Source: RYN-122 sp963761655 (GTDB lineage Bacteria; Actinomycetota; Actinomycetes; Mycobacteriales; SCTD01). From it: a stretch of 64,000 nucleotides of DNA. Under the pieces are notes generated by a model, which made no database searches, was not told the origin of the DNA, and saw only the letters and a program-made list of their open reading frames with translations. Where the stretch lies: assembly GCA_963761655.1 (NCBI GenBank), contig CAVXHI010000011.1:605836-669835 (forward strand), given 5' to 3'. The translations under genes and the position numbers were made by a program. The first letter of the stretch is position 1; every line of letters starts with the position of its first letter. This document shows positions 25,096-33,637 of this stretch, one piece after another.

Positions 25096-26721
25096 CTAGT
25101 GCGCGTGCCCGTGGCCGCCACCGGCAGCCGGGGCGTCCTCCTCGGGCTTGTCGGCCACGAGGGTCTCGGTCGTCAGCAGCATGCTGGCGATCGAGGCGGC
25201 GTTGCGCACCGCGGAGCGGGTGACCTTCACCGGGTCGACGATGCCCTGCTTGACCAGGTCGCCGTACTCGCCGGTGGCGGCGTTGAGGCCCTGGTTCTTG
25301 TCGGACGCACCGAGCTCGCGGGCCCGGTTCACGGCGACGCGGCCCTCGAGGCCCGCGTTCGCAGCGATCCAGTAGGCGGGCTCGTCGAGCGCCTTGCGGA
25401 CGATCCGCACGCCGGCGAGCTCGTCGCCCTCGAGGCCGAGGCCGTCCTCGAGCACGGAGGCGGCGTGGATGAGCGCCGCGCCACCACCGGGGACGATGCC
25501 CTCCTCGACCGCCGCGCGGGTCGCCGAGATGGCGTCCTCGAGACGGTGCTTGCGCTCCTTGAGCTCGACCTCGGTGTGGGCACCCACCTGGATGACGCCG
25601 ACACCGCCCGCGAGCTTCGCGAGACGCTCCTGGAGCTTCTCCTTGTCCCAGTCGGAGTCGCTGTTCTCGATCTCCTGCTTGATCTGGGCCACGCGAGCGG
25701 ACACGTCCTCGGCGGAGCCGCCGCCGTCGACGATGGTCGTGAGCTCCTTGGTGACCGTGACGGTGCGGGCCTTGCCCAGCACCTCCAGGCCGACCTGGTC
25801 GAGCTTGAGGCCGACCTCGGCGCTGACGACCTGGCCGCCGGTGAGGACGGCGATGTCCTGCAGCATCGCCTTGCGGCGGTCGCCGAAGCCGGGCGCCTTG
25901 ACGGCGGCGACCTTGACGGTCTTGCGGATGGCGTTGACGACCAGGGTCGACAGGGCCTCGCCCTCGACGTCCTCGGCCACGATCAGCAGCGGCTTCTGGG
26001 CCTGGACGACCTTCTCCAGCAGCGGCAGCAGCTCGGCCAGCGCGCTGACCTTGCCGTTGACGATGAGCACGGAGGCGTCCTCGAGGACGGTCTCCATGCG
26101 CTCGGCGTCGGTGACGAAGTACGGGCTGATGTAGCCCTTGTCGAACTGCATGCCCTCGGTGAGCTCGAGCTCGAGGCCGGTGGAGTTGGACTCCTCGACG
26201 GTGATGACGCCGTCCTTGCCGACCTTGTCCATCGCCTCGGCGACGAGCTCCCCGACGCGGCTGTCCTGCGCCGAGAGGGCCGCGACGGCGGCGATCTCGT
26301 CGTGGGTCTGCACCTCGGTGGCGGCGGCGATCAGGGCGGTGTTGACGGCCTCGACGGCCTTGTCGATGCCGACCTTGAGGCCCATCGGGTTGGCGCCGGC
26401 CGCGACGGCCCGCAGGCCCTCCTTGACCATGGCCTGGCCGAGCACGGTGGCGGTGGTGGTGCCGTCGCCCGCGACGTCGTTGGTCTTGGTGGCCACCTCC
26501 TTCGCCAGCTGCGCGCCCATGTTCTCGAGGTGGTCCTCGAGCTCGATCTCGCGGGCGATGGTGACGCCGTCGTTGGTGATGGTCGGGCCGCCGTACGCCT
26601 TGCCGATGACGACGTTGCGCCCCTTCGGGCCGAGCGTCACCTTGACGGCGTTGGCGAGCTTGTCGACGCCGCGCTCGAGCGACTTGCGCGCGTCCTCGCT
26701 GAACTGCAGTTCCTTGGCCAT
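25096..26721 (-). CDS. groEL: 60-kDa chaperonin GroEL with His-rich tail
   Basis: The 541-residue protein has all the standard chaperonin segments: VTLGPKGRNVV near residue 28, GDGTTTATVL near 86 for ATP binding, and GGGAALIHA near 410. The C-terminus ends GGGHGHAH instead of the Gly-Gly-Met tail of E. coli. His-rich tails mark the actinobacterial GroEL1 type found with groES, as in M. tuberculosis. It folds client proteins with GroES. The ATG has AGAGGA upstream. A hairpin lies between groES and groEL. Confidence 0.97.
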   Translation of the reverse strand: MAKELQFSEDARKSLERGVDKLANAVKVTLGPKGRNVVIGKAYGGPTITNDGVTIAREIELEDHLENMGAQLAKEVATKTNDVAGDGTTTATVLGQAMVKEGLRAVAAGANPMGLKVGIDKAVEAVNTALIAAATEVQTHDEIAAVAALSAQDSRVGELVAEAMDKVGKDGVITVEESNSTGLELELTEGMQFDKGYISPYFVTDAERMETVLEDASVLIVNGKVSALAELLPLLEKVVQAQKPLLIVAEDVEGEALSTLVVNAIRKTVKVAAVKAPGFGDRRKAMLQDIAVLTGGQVVSAEVGLKLDQVGLEVLGKARTVTVTKELTTIVDGGGSAEDVSARVAQIKQEIENSDSDWDKEKLQERLAKLAGGVGVIQVGAHTEVELKERKHRLEDAISATRAAVEEGIVPGGGAALIHAASVLEDGLGLEGDELAGVRIVRKALDEPAYWIAANAGLEGRVAVNRARELGASDKNQGLNAATGEYGDLVKQGIVDPVKVTRSAVRNAASIASMLLTTETLVADKPEEDAPAAGGGHGHAH

Positions 26722-26756
26722 TGCTGGTCCTCTGTCTCACTGATCAGGAAAAGGAG

Positions 26757-26790
26757 CGAGGCCCCGGCCCTGTCGGGTTCCGGGGCCTCG
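26757..26790 (-). terminator. Hairpin between groES and groEL (possible attenuator)
   Basis: A perfect 11-base stem (CGAGGCCCCGG with its complement) has a 12-base loop and is followed on the minus strand by CTCCTTTTCC. It lies in the 100-base gap within the operon, so it could partly terminate transcription after groES or act as an RNA processing site. Confidence 0.5.
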
Positions 26791-26821
26791 CTGGACGTGC
26801 TGGGTGCTGCTGAGGGTCTGA

Positions 26822-27127
26822 CTAGCCCTCGATGACGGCGAGGACGTCGCGCGCGGAGAGCACGAGGTACTCCTCGCCGCTGTACTTGACCTCGGTGCCG
26901 CCGTACTTGCTGTAGAGCACCTTGTCGCCGACCTTGACGTCGAGCGGCACGCGGGCGCCGTCCTCGAACCGGCCCGGGCCGACCGCCAGGACGGTGCCCT
27001 CCTGGGGCTTCTCCTTGGCGGTGTCGGGGATGACGAGGCCGCTGGCCGTCGTCGTCTCGGCCTCGACGGCCTGGACGACGATGCGGTCCTCGAGCGGCTT
27101 GATGGCGACCTTTGTCGCAGTGGTCAT
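26822..27127 (-). CDS. groES: 10-kDa co-chaperonin GroES
   Basis: The 101-residue protein has the GroES fold signatures: IKPLEDRIVVQ at the N-terminus, a mobile loop ETTTASGLVIPD, and DKVLYSKYGGTEVK near the end. It caps GroEL. The ATG at 27127 gives the family length and has GAGGAG-like sequence upstream. Its promoter overlaps two CIRCE operators, so HrcA repression is expected. Confidence 0.97.
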   Translation of the reverse strand: MTTATKVAIKPLEDRIVVQAVEAETTTASGLVIPDTAKEKPQEGTVLAVGPGRFEDGARVPLDVKVGDKVLYSKYGGTEVKYSGEEYLVLSARDVLAVIEG

Positions 27128-27201
27128 GAGTGCTCCTCGAGTAGATCGTGAGTGGGCGCTCAGTGGCCTGCCGTCGCGGGGGTCAGGCACCTCGTCGCTG
27201 C

Positions 27202-27228
27202 CTGGCACTCTAACCACGGGAGTGCCAG
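27202..27228. promoter_or_regulatory. CIRCE operator 1 (HrcA site)
   Basis: CTGGCACTC-N9-GAGTGCCAG is a perfect 9-base inverted repeat with the standard 9-base spacer and matches the CIRCE core GCACTC-N9-GAGTGC. It covers the groES -10 box. Confidence 0.92.
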
Positions 27229-27235
27229 GGGGCAA
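27207..27235 (-). promoter_or_regulatory. groES-groEL promoter
   Basis: On the minus strand TTGCCC (27235-27230), a 17-base spacer and TAGAGT (27212-27207) form a sigma-70-type promoter. Both boxes are overlapped or touched by CIRCE elements. The leader to the groES ATG would be about 70 bases. Confidence 0.65.
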
Positions 27236-27259
27236 GCACTCTGGGCCCTAGAGTGCCAA
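27233..27259. promoter_or_regulatory. CIRCE operator 2 (HrcA site)
   Basis: CAAGCACTC-N9-GAGTGCCAA has the full CIRCE core (GCACTC-N9-GAGTGC) but weaker outer arms. It overlaps the groES -35 edge and ends 3 bases before the start codon of the divergent thioesterase gene. Confidence 0.85.
27249..27254 (+). promoter_or_regulatory. Candidate -10 box of the thioesterase-RNase H operon
   Basis: TAGAGT lies 8 bases before the GTG at 27263 and sits entirely inside CIRCE operator 2. A leaderless transcript is suggested; no good -35 is seen. Confidence 0.4.
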
Positions 27260-27262
27260 CCC

Positions 27263-27652
27263 GTGTCGACCGAGGTGTGGAGCTCCCCCGTCCGGTACGC
27301 CGAGTGCGACCAGCAGGGCATCGTCTTCAACGCCCACTACCTGGTCTGGGCCGACGAGGGGTGCACCTCCTGGTTCGCCGCCACCGGCAGCCCCTACGAC
27401 GCGCTGCTCGCCCGGGGCCTCGACATGCGGGTGAAGACGACGACGCTGACGTGGACGGCGCCCGCCCGGTTCGGCGACGTCGTCACGGTCGACGCCGGTC
27501 CGGCCGAGGTGGGCCGCACGTCGTTCACCGTCCCGCTGACGGTCCGCACCGCCGCCGGACCGTGCTGCGAGGTCCGGACGACGTACGTGCTGGTCGACGG
27601 CGAGGGGCGCCCGACGCCGGTCCCGGACGACCTGCGGCAGGCGTGGTCGTGA
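27263..27652 (+). CDS. Hotdog-fold acyl-CoA thioesterase (YbgC/4-HBA-CoA type)
   Basis: The 129-residue protein has the family signature YAECDQQGIVFNAHYLVWAD, in which the Asp and the following Gly-Ile-Val-Phe segment form the active site. LTWTAPARFGDVV then forms the second conserved strand. Such enzymes hydrolyse acyl-CoA or acyl-ACP esters in the cytoplasm. The GTG at 27263 is only 3 bases after CIRCE 2, so the gene may share heat-shock control with groES. The stop overlaps the RNase H start as GTGA. Confidence 0.82.
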   Translation: MSTEVWSSPVRYAECDQQGIVFNAHYLVWADEGCTSWFAATGSPYDALLARGLDMRVKTTTLTWTAPARFGDVVTVDAGPAEVGRTSFTVPLTVRTAAGPCCEVRTTYVLVDGEGRPTPVPDDLRQAWS

Positions 27653-28197
27653 GCCAGGGGTCGCTCTGGGACGACGAGGTCCCGGCCCCGCCGAGCACGC
27701 TCCCCGTGGTCGCCGCCACCGACGGCTCGGCCCGCCCGAACCCCGGCCACGCCGCCGGCGCCTGGTACGTCGGGCCGGACTGCTGGCAGGCGGTCGGGGT
27801 GGAGGGCACGTCGACGAACAACATCGGGGAGCTGACCGCGATCCGGGCCCTGCTCGAGGCCGTGCCGCCGGACCGGCCGCTGCACGTGGTCTACGACAGC
27901 ACCTACGCCCAGAGCTGCGTCACGACCTGGGTCCGCGGCTGGAGCCGCGGCGGCCGGGTGCCGCCCGAGCAGTGGCGGACCAAGGCGGGCGAGCCGGTGA
28001 AGAACGCCGAGCTCATCGCCGCGACAGTGGAGCTCCTGCGGGGGCGCACCGTCACGTGGTCGAAGGTCAAGAGCCACACCACCCTGACGACGACCGAGCA
28101 CGCCCTCAACCGCGAGGCCGACGTCCTCGCCGCCGCGGCGGTCGCGGCCCTGGCAGCAGGACGCCCCGTCGACGGAGGGCCCGGCTGGACCGGCTAG
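27649..28197 (+). CDS. rnhA: Ribonuclease HI family protein
   Basis: The 182-residue protein has the catalytic carboxylates in context: Asp in AATDGSARPNPG, Glu in NNIGELTAIRALL, Asp in VVYDSTYAQ and a final Asp in NREADVLAA. RNase HI removes RNA from RNA-DNA hybrids. An extra N-terminal stretch of about 20 residues precedes the core. The GTG start overlaps the thioesterase stop; the TAG shares CTAG with the convergent tsaD stop. Confidence 0.85.
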   Translation: MSQGSLWDDEVPAPPSTLPVVAATDGSARPNPGHAAGAWYVGPDCWQAVGVEGTSTNNIGELTAIRALLEAVPPDRPLHVVYDSTYAQSCVTTWVRGWSRGGRVPPEQWRTKAGEPVKNAELIAATVELLRGRTVTWSKVKSHTTLTTTEHALNREADVLAAAAVAALAAGRPVDGGPGWTG

Positions 28198-29214
28198 CTC
28201 CGGACCAGCACCACCTCGACGTCCATGCCGCTGTCCGCCGGCAGGTCCCACGGGCTCGGGGCCACCCCTGCCTCGACCAGCCGCGCACCCAGCGCTGCGA
28301 CCATCGCACCGTTGTCGGTGCACAGGCCCGGCCGGGGCACCCGCAGGACGATGCCCGCCGCGTCGCACCGCTCCTGCGCGAGCGCCCGCAGCCGGGTGTT
28401 GGCCGCGACCCCGCCGCCGATCAGCAGGTGTCCGACGCCGTGCTCCCGGCAGGCCCGCACCGCCTTGGACGTCAGCACGTCGACGACCGCCTCCTGGAAG
28501 CTCGCGCACACGTCCGCGACCGGCACCTCGCCCTCGTGCGCCTCGAGCCAGCGGGCGACCGCCGTCTTGAGCCCGCTGAAGCTGACGTCGTAGGAGCCGG
28601 GCATCGCCCGCGGGAACGCCATGGCCCGCGGGTCGCCGTCGCGGGCGGCCCGGTCGACGGCGGGGCCGCCGGGGAAGCCGAGGCCGAGGAGGCGGGCGAC
28701 CTTGTCGAAGGCCTCCCCCGCGGCGTCGTCGACGGTCTGGCCGAGCGGGGTCATGGTGCGGGTGACGTCCTCGACGAGCAGCAGGCGAGGAGTGCCCGCC
28801 GGACACGAGCATCGCGATCGACGGCTCCGGCAGCGGGCCGTGCTCCAGGACGTCCACGGCGACGTGCGCGGCGAGGTGGTTGACGCCGTAGAGCGGGCGG
28901 TCGAGCGCGACGGCGTAGGCCTTGGCCGCGGCGACGCCGACCAGCAGCGCGCCGGCGAGCCCCGGTCCGGCGGTCACCGCGACGGCGTCGACGTCGGCGA
29001 GGGTGACGCCGGCGTCGTCGAGCGCGCGCCGCACCGTCGGCACCATCGCCTCGAGGTGCGCCCGGCTGGCGACCTCCGGGACGACGCCGCCGAAGCGGGC
29101 GTGCTCGTCGACGCTGCTCGCCACGGCGTCGGCCAGCAGGGTCCGGCCCCGGACGATGCCGATGCCGGTCTCGTCGCAGGACGTCTCGATGCCGAGGACC
29201 AGGGGCTCACTCAT
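28194..29214 (-). CDS. tsaD: tRNA N6-threonylcarbamoyltransferase TsaD (one apparent frameshift)
   Basis: The N-terminal GIETSCDETGIG, the metal site HLAAHVAVD and SGGHSS are followed, after a frame change, by GEAFDKVARLLGLG, FSGLKTA, GGGVAANTRLR and TDNGAM, so all TsaD motifs are present. TsaD transfers threonylcarbamoyl to A37 of tRNAs reading ANN codons. Start to stop is 1021 bases (3n+1). One extra G in the run at 28784-28785 breaks the frame right after SGGHSS; without it the text continues LLLVEDVTR as in relatives. Because the gene is normally essential, a sequencing error is the most likely cause. Confidence 0.88.
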
Positions 29215-29383
29215 CGGCCCACAACCCCTCCGCCCGCTGACGGGCCCGCCGCGGGTCGAGGTCCTCCTCGAGGGCGACCTCGTCCGCGGCGGCCAGCAGG
29301 TCGTCGAGCCCGCCGCCGTCGGCGAGGACCTGCGCGAGGACGGCGTCGAGCTCGCCCCACTGCGGGCGGACCGGGCCGGCCAT
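29207..29383 (-). CDS. Small conserved-position acidic protein, 58 residues
   Basis: The ATG at 29383 begins MAGPVRPQWGELDAVLAQVL; the rest is an acidic helical stretch ending AEGLWADE. The stop lies inside an ATGAGTGA overlap with the tsaD start, and the gene begins 5 bases after rimI, so it sits snugly in the rimI-tsaD operon. Function is unknown. Codon usage and context support a real gene. Confidence 0.65.
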   Translation of the reverse strand: MAGPVRPQWGELDAVLAQVLADGGGLDDLLAAADEVALEEDLDPRRARQRAEGLWADE

Positions 29384-29388
29384 GAGCC

Positions 29389-29811
29389 TCACGTGCGGCG
29401 TGTCATCGTCCACGCGTCGATCCCTCCCTTGTAGTAGCCGGTCCGGGTGCTCGTCCGCGTGAACCCGTGCGTCAGGTAGAGCTGCTGAGCAGGCACGTTG
29501 TCGGCGCGGACCTCGAGCGACGTCGTCCGGTGGCCCCGCCGCTCCGCCTCCGCCAGCAGCGCCTCGAGCAGCCGCGCCCCGAGGCCCTGCCCCTGGGCGG
29601 ACGGCGCCACCGCCATCGTCTGCACGAAGGCCTCGTCCGGGTAGTCGCAGAGCCCGGCGTACCCGACGACGTCCTCCCCGTCGACGGCGACGAGGTAGTG
29701 CCGGGTGTCGACCTGCCCGAGCTCGGACCAGAACAGCCGGTCGCTCCACGGCTCGTCCGGGAACAGCTGCCGCTCCAGCGGGACGACGTCGTCGACGTGC
29801 CACCACCTCAT
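29389..29811 (-). CDS. rimI: Ribosomal protein S18-alanine N-acetyltransferase RimI
   Basis: This 140-residue GNAT protein has QTMAVAPSAQGQGLGARLL (acetyl-CoA loop QGQGLG) and the RimI-type end LEVRADNVPAQQLYLTHGF, followed by YYKGG. RimI acetylates the N-terminus of S18 or related targets. The position between tsaB and tsaD is the usual actinobacterial order. ATG start at 29811. Confidence 0.88.
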   Translation of the reverse strand: MRWWHVDDVVPLERQLFPDEPWSDRLFWSELGQVDTRHYLVAVDGEDVVGYAGLCDYPDEAFVQTMAVAPSAQGQGLGARLLEALLAEAERRGHRTTSLEVRADNVPAQQLYLTHGFTRTSTRTGYYKGGIDAWTMTRRT

Positions 29812-29823
29812 CCGGGCGAGCGG

Positions 29824-30375
29824 TCACCACGAGGCGGTCTCGGTGGTGGTCCGGCCGTGGCGCAGCGACACCCGGTGCAGCAGGTCGCCCGACCGCAGGT
29901 GCACCTCGTCGTCGAGGGTGCCGAGCAGCTCGGCGTCGTAGGCGAGCGCGTCGCTCTCCCAGGCCAGCCCGTGCGCGTCGTACGCCGCCAGCACGTCACC
30001 GCTGAGCAGCAGCGCGAGCCCCCGCTCGGGGTGCGGGTCGAAGCCGCGCGGCCACCGCTCGATCCGGGACCAGACGTCGGGGTCGCGGGTGTCGACGAGG
30101 TAGGGCTCGTCCCCGACGGCGACGAACAGGGTGTGCGGCTCCGGCCAGGACGCGACCACCGACAGCTGGCCCTCGACGAGGCGGCTGGCGAACACGCCCG
30201 TCCACACCCGCTCGCCGGAGGTGATGCGCAGCCAGGCGCCGTCGCGGCCGCCGTCGCGCCGCGCCCCCGGGTAGTAGACCCGCTCGGGGACCTTCGAGAG
30301 CCCCCGCAGGGTCCGCTCGTGCGCGACGTCGAAGTCGTGCGGGAAGGCGTCGAGCCAGAGCGGGGTGTCGGTCAT
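29824..30375 (-). CDS. Hypothetical protein between tsaB and rimI
   Basis: The 183-residue soluble protein has no recognised family. It is rich in Trp and charged residues (for example WLDAFPHDFDVAHERTLRGL near the start). The ATG overlaps the tsaB stop as ATGA, and the stop lies 12 bases before rimI, so it is an operon member. A regulatory or accessory role in the t6A operon is only positional inference. Confidence 0.7.
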   Translation of the reverse strand: MTDTPLWLDAFPHDFDVAHERTLRGLSKVPERVYYPGARRDGGRDGAWLRITSGERVWTGVFASRLVEGQLSVVASWPEPHTLFVAVGDEPYLVDTRDPDVWSRIERWPRGFDPHPERGLALLLSGDVLAAYDAHGLAWESDALAYDAELLGTLDDEVHLRSGDLLHRVSLRHGRTTTETASW

Positions 30376-31049
30376 CGGCGGTCCGCGGTGGCGACGGCGT
30401 CGGGGCGTCGCAGGTACAGGGGCGTCAGCGCCTCGGTGGGCGCGCGGTCGACCACCCGCCGCGCGGTGAGCATGACGAGGGCGTCGGCGCTGGGGTACCG
30501 CGGGCCGGTCGCGCCCGGGAAGTGCTCGGGGAACGCGGACGCCCCGTCACCGACGACGCGGCCCTGCCAGCCGGTCTCGCGCAGGGCCTCGGCGAGGTCG
30601 GCCGGGCGCATCACCGACGGTCCGGCCACCCGCTCGTCGCCGACGTCGTACTCCGCCCAGTAGACCTCCTTGCGGCGGGCGTCGGTGACGACCAGCCGCC
30701 GGCCGGGTTCCTCGCTCCACGCGTCGACGGCGTCCAGCGAGCACGCGCCGTACGCCGGGATCCCGAGGGCGTCCGCCATGACCAGGCCCGTGGTGATGCC
30801 GACCCGGAGCCCGGTGAACGGGCCCGGTCCGACGCCGACGGCGACGGCGGTCAGGTCCCGCGGGGAGGCCTCCAGCTCGGCCAGCACGGTGCGGACGCCG
30901 GTGGCCAGGAGCTCCCCGTGGCGCTTGCCGTCGACGACCGACCAGTCGGCCTGCCGCCCCCAGCGGGTCTGCCCGTCGGCCTCCTCCAGCAGCTCGACCA
31001 GCGCGACGGAGACCGCCGCGGAGCTGGTGTCGAGGGCGAGGACGAGCAC
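30372..31049 (-). CDS. tsaB: t6A biosynthesis protein TsaB
   Basis: The 225-residue protein has an ASKHA-fold N-terminus LALDTSSAAVSVAL and the diagnostic segment GVGPGPFTGLRVGI. It is the scaffold that pairs with TsaD. A TAGGCT hexamer 6 bases before the GTG start suggests a leaderless mRNA. It heads the operon tsaB-hypothetical-rimI-58aa-tsaD. tsaE is found about 4.6 kb away beyond unrelated genes. Confidence 0.92.
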   Translation of the reverse strand: MLVLALDTSSAAVSVALVELLEEADGQTRWGRQADWSVVDGKRHGELLATGVRTVLAELEASPRDLTAVAVGVGPGPFTGLRVGITTGLVMADALGIPAYGACSLDAVDAWSEEPGRRLVVTDARRKEVYWAEYDVGDERVAGPSVMRPADLAEALRETGWQGRVVGDGASAFPEHFPGATGPRYPSADALVMLTARRVVDRAPTEALTPLYLRRPDAVATADRR

Positions 31050-31055
31050 AGCTCC

Positions 31056-31061
31056 AGCCTA
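31056..31061 (-). promoter_or_regulatory. Candidate -10 box for leaderless tsaB transcript
   Basis: TAGGCT ends 6 bases before the tsaB GTG. The same hexamer and spacing recur before acpS, glmM and the metal ABC ATPase. Confidence 0.45.
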
Positions 31062-31112
31062 AGTGGGGCAGCACACGTCGACGGCGCCCGCTCGCGGCCC
31101 CAGACTCCCTGG

Positions 31113-32373
31113 GTGAGCACCCTGTCCGCCCCGCCCGAGCTGCCGGTCCGCCCCCGGCTCGTCCCCCTGCTCGCCGCGGCGTCGGGGGTCGCGGTCGCCG
31201 ACAACTACTACCTGCAGCCGCTGCTGGCGACCATCAGCCGCGACCTCGGCGTCGGCGTCGGGGCCCTCGGCGGAGTGGCGGCCCTGGCCCTGCTCGGCTA
31301 CGCCCTCGGCCTGCTGCTCGTCGTCCCGCTCGGCGACGTCGTCGACCGGCGCGTCCTCGGCGCCGTCGTGCTGTCCGGCACGACCGTCTCCCTGGTCGGC
31401 GTCGCCCTCGCCCCGTCCGTGCCGGTCCTCGCGGTCGCGGCCTTCGGCGTCGGGCTCACCAGCGTGGTCGCCCAGGTGCTGGTCCCCTACGCCGCCTCGC
31501 TCGCCGACGACGCCTCCCGCGGGCGCGTGGTCGGCACCGTCTTCGCCGGGATCCTCACCGGCATCGTCGGCGCCCGGGTGGTGGCCGGCCTGGTCGCGAG
31601 GCCGCTCGGCTGGCGGGGCGTGTACGCCGGGGCCGCCGCCCTGACCGCCCTGCTCGTCGTCGTCCTCCTGCGCCGGCTGCCCCCCGAGCCGGACCGGCAC
31701 CGGCGCAACGGCCGCCCCGACGTCCCGTACCGCGAGGTCCTTCTCGGCGTCGCCCGGCTGGCCCGCACCGAGCCGTCGCTCAAGGTCCGGTCGGTCTACG
31801 GCGCCTGCGGCTTCGGGGTCTTCTCCGCCGTCTGGACCACGCTCGCCTTCCACGTCCGGGACGAGTTCGGCGTGGGGGCCTACGGCCTGGCCGCCATCGC
31901 CCTGCTCGGGAGCCGCCGGCGCCGTCGCCGCGCCCCGGTTCGGCCGGCTGGCGGACCGGCTCCCCCAGGTCGCGCTGACCGGGACCGCGTACACGGGGCT
32001 GCTGCTCGCGACCGGGCTGCTGTGGCTCGGTGCGTCGTCGTTGCCGCTGCTCCTGGTGGGGCTGGTGCTGACCGACCTCGCCGTGCAGGCCGGGCACGTG
32101 ACGAGCCTCGGCGTCGTCTACAAGCTGGTCGCCGCCGACGCCCGCAGCCGGGCGACCACCGTCTACATGACCTGCGTGTTCCTCGGCGGAGCCGGGGGCT
32201 CGGCCGCAGCCGCGGCGGCCTACGGGCGCGCCGGCTGGCACGGCACCGCCTCGGTGTGTGCCGTGCTCGCCGGTGCCGCGCTGCTGCTCTGGGTGGTCCG
32301 GCTGCGGGTCACCGCCCCCGTGCTGCTCGAGGACGGCGAGCCCGACGACGCGTGGCCCGAGTCCGTCGTCTAG
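31113..32373 (+). CDS. MFS transporter (one apparent frameshift)
   Basis: About twelve hydrophobic helices are visible over two frames. The N-terminal half includes DNYYLQPLLATI and a loop GDVVDRRVLG of the MFS motif-A type; the C-terminal half resumes after 31910. Start to stop is 1261 bases (3n+1). One extra G in GGG at 31908-31910 breaks the frame; removing it gives the text LLGAAGAVAAPRFGRLADR and about 419 residues. Similar proteins (YnfM/Ara-inducer type) export drugs or sugars; the substrate is unknown. The TAG shares CTAG with the collagen-like gene. Confidence 0.78.
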
Positions 32374-33516
32374 GACGAGGTGAAGCTCTCCACCCGCAGC
32401 GCGTCCAGATGGCCTCCGATGCTCTGGGCATCCCTCGCGCCGGTCGGCGCGGCGGTGAAGCCACTGCTCTGGCACTGGTAGCTCAGGCCGTCGGAGCCGT
32501 GAGAGTCACGAGCTGCTGCTGACGATCACCTGCCGAGGGAAGAAGGCGGTCCCGTTCGCGGTCCGCGGGCCGTCCGCGGCGCTCCCGTCCGAGCCGCGAG
32601 ACCCGTCCGTGGTGCCCACCTCGACACGGCAACTGACATCACCGGGTCGAGGAACTCCACGGTGGTCCGGCCCTGCACCCAGTAGGTGCCCGCTGGCAGG
32701 TCCAGGCTCGCGACGGGCGTCCGCTGCAGCCGCAGCACGGACACCACCTGCCCCGTGTCGGTCTGCGTGCCGGTGACCCCCGGCGCCGTCGGACCTGTGG
32801 CCCCCCCTGACCCGCGGGTCCCGCCGCACCGACGCTCCCCTGGGTCCCGAGGGACCGGTGGCACCAGGCTCGCCCCGGCACCGGGTACGCCCGCAGGACC
32901 ACCTGGACCGATGTCTCCCCTCACCCCTGGAGCACCCGCAGGACCAGCCGGGCCGACGTCGCCCTGTCGACCTGCGGGCCCTGACGGGCCGACGTCCCCC
33001 TTCACCCCGGCAGGTCCGGGTGGCCCCGCAGGACCCACGGCGCCGACGGCACCGACGGCACCGGCAGCACCGACAGCACCGACAGCACCGACAGCACCGA
33101 GCGGGCCGGGCGGACCCGCCGCACCCACCGCACCCGGTGATCCGGCCGGGCCTGGCGACCCCGCCTCGCCTGCCGGGCCTGCCGCGCCCTGCAACGGGGT
33201 CGTGCAGCGCACCGAGCCGTCCACCGCGACTGCCGCTACTGCCGCCCCCTGCAGACACGTCCCGCCGACGCGCCGCTGGAGGTCCGCGAGCCGTGCGCCC
33301 CCGAGCAGGCTGGCGTTGAGGCCGGGCACCTGCACCGCGCTGTTGACGGACAGCGGCGCAGCACCGGGCTTGGCGTACAGCCGCAGCGGGGTGCCGCCCG
33401 GGTTCACGAGGTCGGCCGGGGTCGTCGACGTGTTGCCGCGTCCCAGGACGAGGACGCACCGGTCGCTGCCCCTGCGGACCCGACGAGGCTCAGCGACAAC
33501 CCGCAGCGCGCCCCAT
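32370..33516 (-). pseudogene. Collagen-like Gly-X-Y protein, broken by about seven frameshifts
   Basis: A coherent protein of about 383 residues can be assembled only by changing frame near seven points. The pieces are a signal-like LSLSLVGSAGAATGA, an actinobacterial collagen-like N-domain (VLVLGRGNTST, VNSAVQVPGLNASLL), a Gly-X-Y domain (about 33.2 down to 32.8 kb), and a C-terminal beta domain containing TYWVQGRTTVEFLDP, VSCRVEVGTTDG and ending ESFTSS. At six points one base seems missing, mostly from G/C runs; at one point a base seems extra. The total of 1147 bases is 5 short of 384 codons, which agrees. The stop shares CTAG with the MFS gene. It is either a pseudogene or a poorly sequenced gene. 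Confidence 0.65.
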
Positions 33517-33637
33517 GGCTTGCACCACACCAGAACGACGTCGCACCCTGCACCCGCTTCCTCGAGGACCTCAGCCCCCATCGGCGCGAGCGCGAGACGT
33601 GGAGCGGCCCGAGTCCGTCGTCTGACAGGGTCGCGCC

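Noticed and set aside
28750..28800. Programmed frameshifting in tsaD and the other 3n+1 genes.
   Set aside because: The break sites share no slippery sequence, stop codon or downstream structure, and the gene families are not known for recoding. Sequencing error explains them better.
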